Source: Rhodocaloribacter sp964552015 (lineage in GTDB: Bacteria; Bacteroidota; Rhodothermia; Rhodothermales; ISCAR-4553). Taken from it: a stretch of 49,881 bases of DNA. A model generated the notes under the pieces. It searched no databases. It was not told the origin of the DNA and worked only from the letters and a program-made list of their open reading frames with translations. The stretch's first letter is position 1; every line of letters starts with the position of its first letter. The DNA lies in NCBI GenBank assembly GCA_964552015.1, contig CAZKFR010000019.1, positions 1 through 49,881 on the forward strand, written 5' to 3'. Position numbers and translations under genes: made by a program. This document shows positions 15,869 through 24,052 of the stretch, one piece after another.

Positions 15869-18277
15869 TTACTTGAGCAGGGTTACCTGCCGGGTCGCCG
15901 TGAACTGTTCGCCCACGACGCGGACCAGGTAGATGCCGCTGGAGAGACCACTCCCGTCGATGGTGAACTGGTGCGTCTCCTCGCCGGCGAGCACGCCGTC
16001 ATGCAGCGTGGCCACCTGACGGCCGAGCAGGTCGAACAGGGCAATGCGCACCGACTGGGTCCGCTGCACAGCCAGCGTGAACTGCGCCTGCGGGTTGAAC
16101 GGGTTCGGATAAGGCTCCGAAAGCAGGTAGGCGTCGGGCAACTCCACGAAGACCTCGAGCGCCTCGGTGGCAAAGAGGCGTCCGTCGAAGTCCTTCTGGC
16201 GCAGGCGGAACACGTGGGTCCCGGGCGTGAGGCCTGCCACCGTGTAGGCGTAGGCCTGCGGGGTTGTCGTCGTGCCCGCCCCCTCGACGAAGGCGACCGT
16301 GCGGAACGTCCCGTCGCCGAGGCCCTGCTGGATCTCGAAGCCGGCGTTGTTGGTCTCGGAGGCCGTGGTCCAGCGGAGGACGGCACCATCGCCCTCGACG
16401 AGCACCTCAAACGACGTCATCTCGACCGGCAGCTGCACGCCCTGCTCGTTGACGGTGATGCGCTGGTTGGCCGGCACCGTGAATGAGGGCAGAGGGGTAT
16501 TCTGATTGGGGAACTGGATGATGACATCGGCTTCGGTCGCATCGCCCAGGCCGAAATAGGCCCCCATGTCATCGCCGCCGCCCAGGCTGCTACCACTCCG
16601 CGTCTCCCAGAACTGGTTTACGGTAGAGCCGCTACTGGTACGCACACGGATACGGGCCCCGATGCCATCCTTGTTGCTGCCTCCGAGAGCTGGCCCATCT
16701 CCCTCAAGGTTGATGATCAGCCAGTTGTTGCCGTTGTTGTTGTCGTTGCGGTAGAGCCGCACCTGCTCGCCGAAGGCTACGGCAAAGAGGTCGGGGTCGC
16801 CGTCGTTGTCATAGTCGCCCATGACAATCGTCTTGAAGCCGCCCAGGAAGTCGTCATCGATGCCGCTGCCGGTCGACACATCGGTAAACGAGGTCCCATC
16901 CGAGAAATTGATGCCCGGTGCGGATCCTGTATTGGCGTTGTGATAGAGCAGGTTCGGCAGGTTCTTGTCGTCGAAGATAGCGCCGGAGGCCACGGCCAGG
17001 TCCAGGAGCATATCCAGGTCATAGTCCAGGAAGACCGCGCCCCAGGTGATCCGCCCGACGTCATTCGTCCCGTCGTTGTACCGGGCATCGAACAAGCCGG
17101 CAGCCGTCGTTACGTCGCTGAACGAGGTCCGGAGGTTCTCGATCATCGTGGCACTGAACGTATTCGGCGGGTCCTGGGCGTCGGGCTCCAGGTTGGTGTA
17201 ATAGTAGTCCATGTCGCCATCCCGATCGGGATCCCCGATGGCAATACCCATGGCGTTCTGGCAATCCGGCTTGGCCCCATCCCCCTCGTTGGCGTCCTTG
17301 CCGGTGGTCGTCAACGGGCCGTACGTATCGCTGATCTCGGTGAAGGAGCCGTCGCCGTTGTTGCGCCAGAGCTTGTTGTCCTCGGTGCGCCCGAAGCCCT
17401 GCGCCACACCGAAGGGGCAGTCGTTCATCAGGTACAGATCCACGTCGCCGTCCCGGTCGAAATCCGTCCAGGCGGCGATGAAGCCGAAGCCCGTCAGGTC
17501 GGCCACACCGTCGCCGTCGGGGGTCCCGTCCGCATTCACGTCATCGGCATCGCCGTTGAGCAGGTTGGAGACATCCGTGAAGGTCGTGGTGCCCCCCGAA
17601 GCCGACTCGCAGTTGTTGTGGAAGAGGAAGTCCTGGCTCGAGCTGGGATCCGTAGCCGCTCCGGCATCCGGGTCGATGGGCATATGGTTGGCGACGTAGA
17701 GGTCGAGGCACCCGTCCTCGTCGTAGTCGCCCCAGGAGGCCGAGTTACCACGCTGCGGGAGGAAGTTGGTGAAGCCCGGGAAGGCGGTAGACGTCACATC
17801 CACGAAGTTCGGCGTGCCGGTCTCGATGAGCTGGTTCTGCAGCAGGACGTCCTCGGTGCAGTTGGCCAGGTAGATGTCCTTGTCGCCGTCGTTGTCGTAG
17901 TCGGCGATGGCCACGCCACAGCCCTGGTTGCCGCTGTCCTGCGCCCCACGGGTCGCGCCGACCTCGGTAAAGGTACCGTCACCGTTGTTCTCGAACAGCT
18001 TGTTCGGGAGCGTACCGTTGGCATCCCGGCGCTGGGTCACGTAGAGATCCAGGTCGCCGTCGTTGTCGTAGTCGAACCAGGCCGCCCCGGTGCCGACGTT
18101 CATCATCACGTCGTCGCTCCCATTGTCGGCCTGGGTGTAGCCGTTGTTATGGACAAAGTTGACGCCGGCCGTGGTCTCGACGGGCGTGAAGAACTGGGCG
18201 CGGGCCGTGGAGAAGCCCAGCATGCCCAGCAACAGGGTGAGCAAAAAGGTACGCATGGGACGTATCGTAGCGTTCAT
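15869..18277 (-). CDS. Secreted FG-GAP/VCBS repeat protein with ASPIC/UnbV and T9SS domains (copy 2)
   Basis: An 802-residue paralogue of the protein at 13325-15655 with the same plan. Signal peptide (TFLLTLLLGMLGFSTARAQ), FG-GAP repeats (WFDYDNDGDLDLYV, ADYDNDGDKDIYL, WGDYDEDGCLDLYV, WTDFDRDGDVDLYL and more), an ASPIC/UnbV domain (about 540-615, RSGSSLGGGDDMGAYFGLG), then a fibronectin-like domain (about 620-715, VEMTSFEVLVEGDGAVLRW) in place of copy 1's Ig domain, and a T9SS type A domain (PYPNPFNPQ near 722, ending RQVTLLK). It has extra Cys pairs in the propeller. The start could be 18277 (MNATIRPMRT) or 18256 (MRTFLL); both give a good signal peptide. The 287 bp upstream to folA hold no gene I can see. 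Confidence 0.9.
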   Translation of the reverse strand: MNATIRPMRTFLLTLLLGMLGFSTARAQFFTPVETTAGVNFVHNNGYTQADNGSDDVMMNVGTGAAWFDYDNDGDLDLYVTQRRDANGTLPNKLFENNGDGTFTEVGATRGAQDSGNQGCGVAIADYDNDGDKDIYLANCTEDVLLQNQLIETGTPNFVDVTSTAFPGFTNFLPQRGNSASWGDYDEDGCLDLYVANHMPIDPDAGAATDPSSSQDFLFHNNCESASGGTTTFTDVSNLLNGDADDVNADGTPDGDGVADLTGFGFIAAWTDFDRDGDVDLYLMNDCPFGVAQGFGRTEDNKLWRNNGDGSFTEISDTYGPLTTTGKDANEGDGAKPDCQNAMGIAIGDPDRDGDMDYYYTNLEPDAQDPPNTFSATMIENLRTSFSDVTTAAGLFDARYNDGTNDVGRITWGAVFLDYDLDMLLDLAVASGAIFDDKNLPNLLYHNANTGSAPGINFSDGTSFTDVSTGSGIDDDFLGGFKTIVMGDYDNDGDPDLFAVAFGEQVRLYRNDNNNGNNWLIINLEGDGPALGGSNKDGIGARIRVRTSSGSTVNQFWETRSGSSLGGGDDMGAYFGLGDATEADVIIQFPNQNTPLPSFTVPANQRITVNEQGVQLPVEMTSFEVLVEGDGAVLRWTTASETNNAGFEIQQGLGDGTFRTVAFVEGAGTTTTPQAYAYTVAGLTPGTHVFRLRQKDFDGRLFATEALEVFVELPDAYLLSEPYPNPFNPQAQFTLAVQRTQSVRIALFDLLGRQVATLHDGVLAGEETHQFTIDGSGLSSGIYLVRVVGEQFTATRQVTLLK

Positions 18278-18564
18278 AATGGTAAGATGGGGGTTGGTTG
18301 AGCAAATGGGCCGTTGCAAAAACACAGGGCCGCAGCCACTGTGATCGATGCCGATCCGGTTTCAGATCCCACGTTCCGGTAACTTCGATGTGCTCACCCG
18401 GAAACGACGACGTGAGGTTATCCACCCGGAAGCGGGTCAAGGCGAGCGAAACGCCCCGTTCAAGATGTCAGAACTTGCAAAAAACCGTTGTCTTCGCGGC
18501 GAGGCATATCACCGTCTCCAATAAACAGGCTCGTCCGTTCAATTGCTTGCAGGATACAACTTTT

Positions 18565-19161
18565 TCACAATTCAAATCGGTTCCTGTCCCCGCCCGCCCG
18601 ATCGGTCCGTCGATAGGTCACGAAGCGGAAGCCTTCGTGCCGCTCTTCGGCCGTTTTTTCGAAGACGGAACCGATCAGGTGCTCGTAGGGCGGGAAGAAG
18701 GCATCGCCCTCGTAGCGTCCCTCGACGAGCGTCAGTTCGAGCCGGTCGGCCACGGGCAGGCACTGTGCATAGATCGTCCCGCCGCCGCCGATGAAGATGC
18801 GGGGCTGATCCCGGAGGGCTTGCAGGGCGGCCTCGAGCGAGGCATAGCGCTCGACGCCCGGCGGCAGATCGAGGTCGCTCCGGGTCGAGACGACGACGTT
18901 ACGCCGGCCGGGGAGGGGTCCGCCGAACTGGTGCAGGAGCGAATCGAACGTGCGCCGGCCCATCACGAGCGGATGGCCCATCGTCAGCCGCTTGAAGCGG
19001 CGCAGGTCCTCGGGCAGGTGCCAGGGCAGCGACAGGTCCCGCCCGATGACACGGTTCTCCTCGGCCAGCGCCGCGATCAGGACGATCTCCGGCCCTGCCG
19101 GTCGCGCGGGCGGCGGCCGGTCGGCGAAGGCCCGCTCCCCCGGTGTCGGCTCGGCGTTCAT
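18565..19161 (-). CDS. folA: Dihydrofolate reductase
   Basis: A 198-residue DHFR that reduces dihydrofolate to tetrahydrofolate with NADPH, regenerating the cofactor used by the ThyA encoded just upstream. Family motifs: IAALAEENRVIGRDLSLPWHLPEDLRRFKRLTMGHPLVMGRRTF, the NADPH-site VVSTRSD, and IFIGGGGTIYAQCLPVADRLELTLV. It carries a ~24-residue Pro/Ala-rich N-terminal extension before the first strand (PEIVLIAAL). The ATG overlaps the thyA stop by 4 bp (ATGA), so the pair is translationally coupled. A start inside the extension is not available as ATG, which favours the annotated one. Confidence 0.96.
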   Translation of the reverse strand: MNAEPTPGERAFADRPPPARPAGPEIVLIAALAEENRVIGRDLSLPWHLPEDLRRFKRLTMGHPLVMGRRTFDSLLHQFGGPLPGRRNVVVSTRSDLDLPPGVERYASLEAALQALRDQPRIFIGGGGTIYAQCLPVADRLELTLVEGRYEGDAFFPPYEHLIGSVFEKTAEERHEGFRFVTYRRTDRAGGDRNRFEL

Positions 19162-20051
19162 ACAGCCACCGGCGCCTTGATGGGGGGATGGTGCCGGTAG
19201 TTGCGGAGTTCAAAATCCTCGAACGTATACGCAAAGATCGAGGGCGGTCTCCGGCGCAGGTGCAGGGTCGGCAGCGGATACGGTTCCCGGCCCAGCTGTT
19301 CGGTCACCTGTTCGACGTGGTTCTCGTAGATGTGTGCATCGCCGATGGTGTAGACGAGTTCGCCCGGCGCCAGGTCGCATTGCTGCGCCATCATGTGCAG
19401 GAGCAGCGCATACTGCCCGATGTTGAACGGGGCCCCCAGGAAGAGGTCGTTCGAGCGGACGTAGAGCAGGCACGAAAGCCGTCCTTCGGCCACGTAAAAC
19501 TGGAACATCATGTGGCACGGCGGCAGGGCCATGCGGTCCACCTCGGCGGCATTCCAGGCGTTGACGATGTGGCGGCGGCTGTCCGGGTCGGTGCGCAGGC
19601 TCTCGACGACGCGGGCGATCTGGTCCACCCCGCCGAAGTGGCGCCACTGCCGTCCGTAGACCGGCCCCAGGTCTCCATACTGCCGGGCAAAGGCCTCGTC
19701 CTCCCGGATGCGGGCCTCGAAGTCGGCCTTCAGCGCGGCCCATTCCGGGCTGTCGGAGGGCGGCACGGGCCGGCCCGTGGCCTCCAGATAGCGCTTCAGC
19801 GGCCAGTCCGTCCAGATCGAGATGCCCTCGCGCACCAGCGGGCGGATGTTCGTCTCGCCGGAAAGAAACCACAGCAGCTCCTGCGCCAGCCCGCGGAACC
19901 AGACCCGCTTCGTCGTCACCAGCGGGAACCCCTCGGCCAGATCGAAGCGCATCTGATGGCCGAAGATGCTGCGCGTGCCGGTGCCGGTGCGGTCCTGCTT
20001 GCGCACGCCGTGGTGCAGGACGTGTCGGAGAAGGTCCAGGTAGGGCTGCAT
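19158..20051 (-). CDS. thyA: Thymidylate synthase
   Basis: A 297-residue ThyA making dTMP from dUMP with methylene-tetrahydrofolate. Conserved stretches: DRTGTGTRSIFGHQMRFDL, FPLVTTKRVWFRGLAQELLWFLSGETNI, VYGRQWRHFGG, the catalytic Cys179 in ALPPCHMMFQFYV, RSNDLFLGAPFNIGQYALLLHM and GDAHIYENHVEQV. It is about 33 residues longer than the E. coli enzyme (264) because of an insert near 90-125, as seen in many bacterial ThyA. It is the first gene of the thyA-folA pair. The 235 bp upstream, before the divergent 86-aa gene, should hold both promoters. Confidence 0.97.
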   Translation of the reverse strand: MQPYLDLLRHVLHHGVRKQDRTGTGTRSIFGHQMRFDLAEGFPLVTTKRVWFRGLAQELLWFLSGETNIRPLVREGISIWTDWPLKRYLEATGRPVPPSDSPEWAALKADFEARIREDEAFARQYGDLGPVYGRQWRHFGGVDQIARVVESLRTDPDSRRHIVNAWNAAEVDRMALPPCHMMFQFYVAEGRLSCLLYVRSNDLFLGAPFNIGQYALLLHMMAQQCDLAPGELVYTIGDAHIYENHVEQVTEQLGREPYPLPTLHLRRRPPSIFAYTFEDFELRNYRHHPPIKAPVAV

Positions 20052-20286
20052 GCGTTACACGTCAGAGGGTGCGCGTATCACGTCGAACTCCGGGCGGAAC
20101 CGTGAAACGTGGGGAGAACCTACAGCGGCAGGGACAAACCTGCAACGCAGCGGGCCGTGCACTTCGGATGAAATGCCGCCCGGGGCTTCGTCCGGATGGA
20201 ACGCCCGACCCCGAAGGCCGGTTTGTTCTCCGCCGGCCTCCCGGCGCGTACTTTTTTCCCGCATCCCGGCAAGACACCCGCTGACG

Positions 20287-20547
20287 ATGGATCCGAACCT
20301 GCACCAGAAAATGGGCATCAACCACCTGAACCGGGTGCTCAACTACGCCCCGTTCGTGGCCGAGGGCGACCGCGCCACGGTGCACCTGACGGTGGAAGAC
20401 TGGCACGTCGTGGCCGACACGCTCTTTCGCATGGAGACCCCGCGGGAGCTGCTCCCCGACGCCATCCAGGCCTTCCGCCTGACGAACGAGAACCGGACGA
20501 TCGAACTGACCACGCCCGATTACGTGATCGAAGTCGAGATGCTGTGA
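20287..20547 (+). CDS. Small conserved-looking hypothetical protein (86 aa)
   Basis: The protein runs MDPNLHQKMGINHLNRVL to YVIEVEML, with a mixed alpha/beta pattern and no membrane segment or signal. I do not recognise a family. The composition is coding-like (acidic, pI likely low) and the ATG at 20287 begins a compact frame with no competing antisense gene. It ends 15 bp before the stop of the convergent apaG, with a shared hairpin between. It could be a small cytosolic binding or regulatory protein. Confidence 0.6.
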   Translation: MDPNLHQKMGINHLNRVLNYAPFVAEGDRATVHLTVEDWHVVADTLFRMETPRELLPDAIQAFRLTNENRTIELTTPDYVIEVEML

Positions 20548-20550
20548 GCC

Positions 20551-20577
20551 GCGGCGGCCGCCTCAGTTGGCCGCCGC
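20551..20577. terminator. GC hairpin at the 86-aa gene/apaG convergence
   Basis: A perfect 9-bp inverted repeat (GCGGCGGCC 20551-20559 / GGCCGCCGC 20569-20577) with a 9-nt loop overlaps the apaG stop codon and follows the stop of the 86-aa gene. No T-tract on either strand, so termination is inferred from position only. Confidence 0.4.
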
Positions 20578-20946
20578 CCGCAGATCGAACCGGGGGATGG
20601 CCACGCGGAAGCGCTCCCCGCTGGCCCGTTCCATCAGGTAGGTGCCTTCCATGCTGCCCTCGAACGTCTCGAGGACGCAGAAGCTGTTGTACTCGTGCAC
20701 GCCGCCGGGCGCGATCCACGGTTGCTGCCCCACGACGCCCCGCCCCTCCACCTCGCGGCGATGGCCCCGCCCGTCTTCGATGATCCAGTGGCGGCGGAGC
20801 AACTGCACCTCATCCGGCCCGTGGTTCTCGATACGCACCAGGTAGCCGAAGACGAACTTCTTCGCCATCAGGTCGGACCGCCCGTCAAGATAGACGGGGC
20901 GGACGGTGACGGTGATCTCGCCGGTCGTTGCGACGTAGGGTATCAT
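20563..20946 (-). CDS. apaG: ApaG-domain protein
   Basis: A 127-residue single-domain ApaG protein (fibronectin-III-like fold). Typical text: ITVTVRPVYLDGRSD...KFVFGYLVRIENHGPDEVQLLRRHWIIEDGRG, VVGQQPWIAPGGVHEYNSFCVLETFEGSMEGTYLM. ApaG is linked to diadenosine-tetraphosphate and Co2+/Mg2+ phenotypes in enterobacteria, but its biochemical role is unsettled. The reading frame is open well upstream, but the ATG at 20946 directly precedes the conserved domain. It follows the btpA-family gene on the same strand after 106 bp and may be co-transcribed. Confidence 0.93.
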   Translation of the reverse strand: MIPYVATTGEITVTVRPVYLDGRSDLMAKKFVFGYLVRIENHGPDEVQLLRRHWIIEDGRGHRREVEGRGVVGQQPWIAPGGVHEYNSFCVLETFEGSMEGTYLMERASGERFRVAIPRFDLRAAAN

Positions 20947-21052
20947 GTTGCTGGCTGAGAAGGGACGATGGCTCACGTCGAGCCGTAGAACGCCGGTGGG
21001 GACGGGGAGGTTCGAGGGCGTGCCGTTGGGCCGCCTTGGACCGGGCGCCCAC

Positions 21053-21895
21053 TCAATTCTCCATGAGCCGGCTCCGGTGGGCCGCACGGCACCGCTCCAG
21101 GGCGCCCACGAGCGCTTCCACCCGGTCGGCACAGACGGGCGCATCCCACACGCCGCCTTCCTTGAGCGCACTACCGACGATGAAACCGTCGGCCCGGTGA
21201 AAGAGGTCTCCGACGTTGTCGGCCGTGACGCCGCTGCCGACGAGGACCGGCAGCGAGGTGGCCGCCCCGGCGGCGTCGAGATCATCGACGAGCGGGGCCT
21301 CCCCGGTATGCCCGCCAGTGATGACGACGGCATCGGCGCGGTGCAGCGCCATGCCGCGCACCATGTCTGCCAGGCTGACGTCGGCCGTCAGCGCATGCGC
21401 GGCGTGCTTCTTCTTCACATCGGCCAGAACGGGCAGGCGGTCGGCGCGAATGTGATGACGGTAGCGGACGACGTCGCCGGCACAGGCCTCGGCGAGCCCC
21501 TTGTCCGCTACGTGGGCGTAGGTCCATCCCTCAGCGCGGATGAAGTCACACCCGGCGGCCAGTGCCACCGCCAGCGCTGTCCGGTTGGCCTGAAAGAGGA
21601 TCTGCAGGCCGACGGGCGTCTTGCCCGCACGCCGCTTGACGGCGTAGGCCACCCGCGTCATGAAGGCGGCGACTTCTGGCCCCATCGTCCGCTCAGGCAC
21701 GCAGGGAAAGTCGTGCATGTTCTCGATGAGCATGCCGTCCACACCGGCGGCCAGGTACACTTCGGCCTCGGCCACGGCCCGCTCGACGGCACTCTCGACG
21801 CAGATGAAGCCGGGTACGCCGGGGCTGGGCCCGGTGTGGATCATGGCGATGAGAGGCTTGCGCCGGGGAAACAGTTCAGAGAACGGAAGTGGCAT
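21053..21895 (-). CDS. BtpA/SgcQ family TIM-barrel protein
   Basis: A 280-residue BtpA-family protein. Landmarks: KPLIAMIHTGPSPGVPGF, VDGMLIENMHDFPC, QILFQANRTALAVALAAGCDFIRAEGWTYAHVADKG, LADVKKKHAAHAL, and the phosphate-binding-like end PVLVGSGVTADNVGDLFHRADGFIVGSALKEGG. BtpA of cyanobacteria is needed for photosystem I accumulation, and E. coli SgcQ sits in a sugar operon; the family is widespread in non-phototrophs and its reaction is unknown. The barrel and phosphate motif suggest a phosphosugar-type substrate. I chose the ATG at 21895 (MPLPFSELF), since upstream residues in frame are low-complexity. Confidence 0.88.
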   Translation of the reverse strand: MPLPFSELFPRRKPLIAMIHTGPSPGVPGFICVESAVERAVAEAEVYLAAGVDGMLIENMHDFPCVPERTMGPEVAAFMTRVAYAVKRRAGKTPVGLQILFQANRTALAVALAAGCDFIRAEGWTYAHVADKGLAEACAGDVVRYRHHIRADRLPVLADVKKKHAAHALTADVSLADMVRGMALHRADAVVITGGHTGEAPLVDDLDAAGAATSLPVLVGSGVTADNVGDLFHRADGFIVGSALKEGGVWDAPVCADRVEALVGALERCRAAHRSRLMEN

Positions 21896-22147
21896 GACGC
21901 GTGCGGGTTGAGCGGCGGGCCGGACGCCCCCGACGCAGGATGAACAGCCCGCCCCTGCCCCCTGTTCCTCCCTCCCGGAGGTACCCCCCCTGCGCCGTGC
22001 CCCACCCCGGGTTTGCACCCGGTGCCGGCCGCCGTATCTTTGGCGAATCAAGACGTGCGCTGCCGCGTTGGATCGTCTCGGCGGCCGGCCTCCCCCTCCG
22101 GGTCGCCGGCCCCCCGTTCTTCATCCTGCCTCCCTGCGCCCTCCACC

Positions 22148-24013
22148 ATGAACACTTCTCCTCCCGAAAAGAAGGTCGAGGTTCTCTCCGAGGCCACCAT
22201 CCTGTTCGCCGGCGACTCCGGCGACGGCATGCAGTTGACCGGCACCCAGTTCACCCTGGCGACGGCCTACGCCCGCAACGACCTGGCGACGCTGCCCGAC
22301 TTCCCGGCCGAGATCCGCGCCCCGGCCGGCACCACCTACGGGGTCAGCGGCTTTCAGCTCCACTTCGGTTCGGTGCCCATCCGCACGCCGGGCGACGAAG
22401 TGGATCTGCTCGTGGCCATGAACCCGGCCGCACTCAAGGTGAACCTGGGCCGCGTCCGGCGCGGCGGCTCGATCATCGTCAACGTGGACGCCTTCACGGA
22501 GAAGGACCTCAAGCTGGCCGGCTACGCGACCAACCCGCTCGAAGACGGCTCCCTGCGCGATTTCCAGGTCATTCCGGTCGAACTGACCCGACTGACGCGG
22601 GAGACGCTCAAAGACAGCGAGCTGAACCAGAAGGAGATCGACCGCTCGAAGAACATGTTTGCGCTCGGGCTGGCGCTCTGGCTCTACGACCGCCCGCTGG
22701 AGCCGGCCCTCACCTGGATCAGCACGAAGTTCGCCCGGAAGCCGGTGATCCGGGATGCCAACCTGGCGTTGCTCCGCAAGGGCTATCACTACGGCGAGAC
22801 CACCGAGCAATTCCTCGTCCGCTACGAGGTACGGCCGGCCCGCCTGGCACCCGGCGTCTACCGCGCCATCCGGGGGGCGGAGGCGCTGGCGCTGGGGCTG
22901 GTAGCCGCCAGCCAGGCCAGCGGCCTGCCCATCTTTTACGGTTCTTACCCCATCACGCCCGCCTCGGACCTGCTGCACGAGTTGAGCCGCCTGAAAAACT
23001 TCGACGTGATGACCTTTCAGGCCGAGGACGAGATCGCGGCCGTCGGCGCGGCCATCGGTGCCAGCTTCGGCGGCAGCCTGGGCGTCACGGGCACCAGCGG
23101 CCCCGGCGTCGCCCTGAAGACGGAGGCGATCGGCCTGGCCCTGATGACCGAACTGCCCCTGGTCGTGATCGACATGCAACGCGGCGGCCCCTCGACCGGC
23201 CTGCCCACCAAGACCGAGCAGAGCGACCTCCTGCAGGCCCTGTACGGACGCAACGGCGATGCCCCCGTCCCCGTCCTGGCGGCCTCCACGCCCGGCGACT
23301 GCTTCGAGACGGCCTACGAGGCCTGCCGCATCGCCGTAACCTACATGACCCCCGTCATCCTCCTCTCCGACGGGTACCTGGCCAACGGCGCCGCCCCCTG
23401 GCGCCTGCCCGACCTGAAGGCGCTCCGGCCCTTCCAACCACCGTTTGCCGAGAAACCCAACCACCGCACCAACGGGGACGCCGTGTTCCTGCCCTACCAA
23501 CGCGACGAGGCCACCCTGGCCCGCCCCTGGGCCCGCCCCGGCACACCGGGCCTCGAACACCGCATCGGCGGGCTCGAAAAGCAGCACGAGACGGGCAACG
23601 TCTCCTACGACCCGGACAACCACCAGTTCATGACCCGCCTCCGTGCCGAGAAGGTCGAACGCGTGGCCCAGGACTACCCGCCCACGGAAGTCTTCGGAGA
23701 TCCCGAGGGGGACCTCCTCGTCATCGGATGGGGTTCGACGCGTGGCACCATCGAAGCCGCCGTCGAGGAGGCCCGGCGACGCGGTCAACGGGTGGGCAGC
23801 ATCCACCTGCGCTACCTGAACCCGCTCCCGCGCGACCTGGAGGAGATCTTTGCCCGGTTCCGGCTCCACCTCGTGCCGGAACTCAACAACGGTCAGCTCG
23901 TGCGCCTCCTGCGTGACCGATACCTGCGGCCCTTCGTCCCGCTCAACAAGGTCAAGGGGCTCCCCTTCACGAAAAGCGAGATCACCGCGAAAATCGACGA
24001 ATTGCTCGCCTGA
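22148..24013 (+). CDS. korA: 2-oxoacid:ferredoxin oxidoreductase, fused gamma/alpha subunit
   Basis: A 621-residue subunit of the 2-oxoglutarate-type ferredoxin oxidoreductase that oxidatively decarboxylates a 2-oxoacid to acyl-CoA while reducing ferredoxin. The gamma domain (about 14-205) starts with ILFAGDSGDGMQLTGTQF; the alpha domain (about 238-620) carries the YPITPAS motif (267-273) and FQAEDEIAAVGAAIGASFGGSLGVTGTSGPG. The C-terminus includes LLVIGWGSTRGTIEAAVEEAR and LVPELNNGQLVRLLR. korB follows 39 bp downstream. The 252 bp to the divergent btpA gene contain the promoter. Exact oxoacid specificity (2-oxoglutarate is most likely from the gamma-alpha/beta layout) is inferred. Confidence 0.94.
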   Translation: MNTSPPEKKVEVLSEATILFAGDSGDGMQLTGTQFTLATAYARNDLATLPDFPAEIRAPAGTTYGVSGFQLHFGSVPIRTPGDEVDLLVAMNPAALKVNLGRVRRGGSIIVNVDAFTEKDLKLAGYATNPLEDGSLRDFQVIPVELTRLTRETLKDSELNQKEIDRSKNMFALGLALWLYDRPLEPALTWISTKFARKPVIRDANLALLRKGYHYGETTEQFLVRYEVRPARLAPGVYRAIRGAEALALGLVAASQASGLPIFYGSYPITPASDLLHELSRLKNFDVMTFQAEDEIAAVGAAIGASFGGSLGVTGTSGPGVALKTEAIGLALMTELPLVVIDMQRGGPSTGLPTKTEQSDLLQALYGRNGDAPVPVLAASTPGDCFETAYEACRIAVTYMTPVILLSDGYLANGAAPWRLPDLKALRPFQPPFAEKPNHRTNGDAVFLPYQRDEATLARPWARPGTPGLEHRIGGLEKQHETGNVSYDPDNHQFMTRLRAEKVERVAQDYPPTEVFGDPEGDLLVIGWGSTRGTIEAAVEEARRRGQRVGSIHLRYLNPLPRDLEEIFARFRLHLVPELNNGQLVRLLRDRYLRPFVPLNKVKGLPFTKSEITAKIDELLA

Positions 24014-24052
24014 GTCCGGTACGCTCGCGCTCACCACATCACGCTGCATACC

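Noticed and set aside
21901..23916. 671-codon frame overlapping korA in another phase
   Set aside because: Arg/Pro/Gly-rich out-of-frame translation of korA; korA itself has full motif support.
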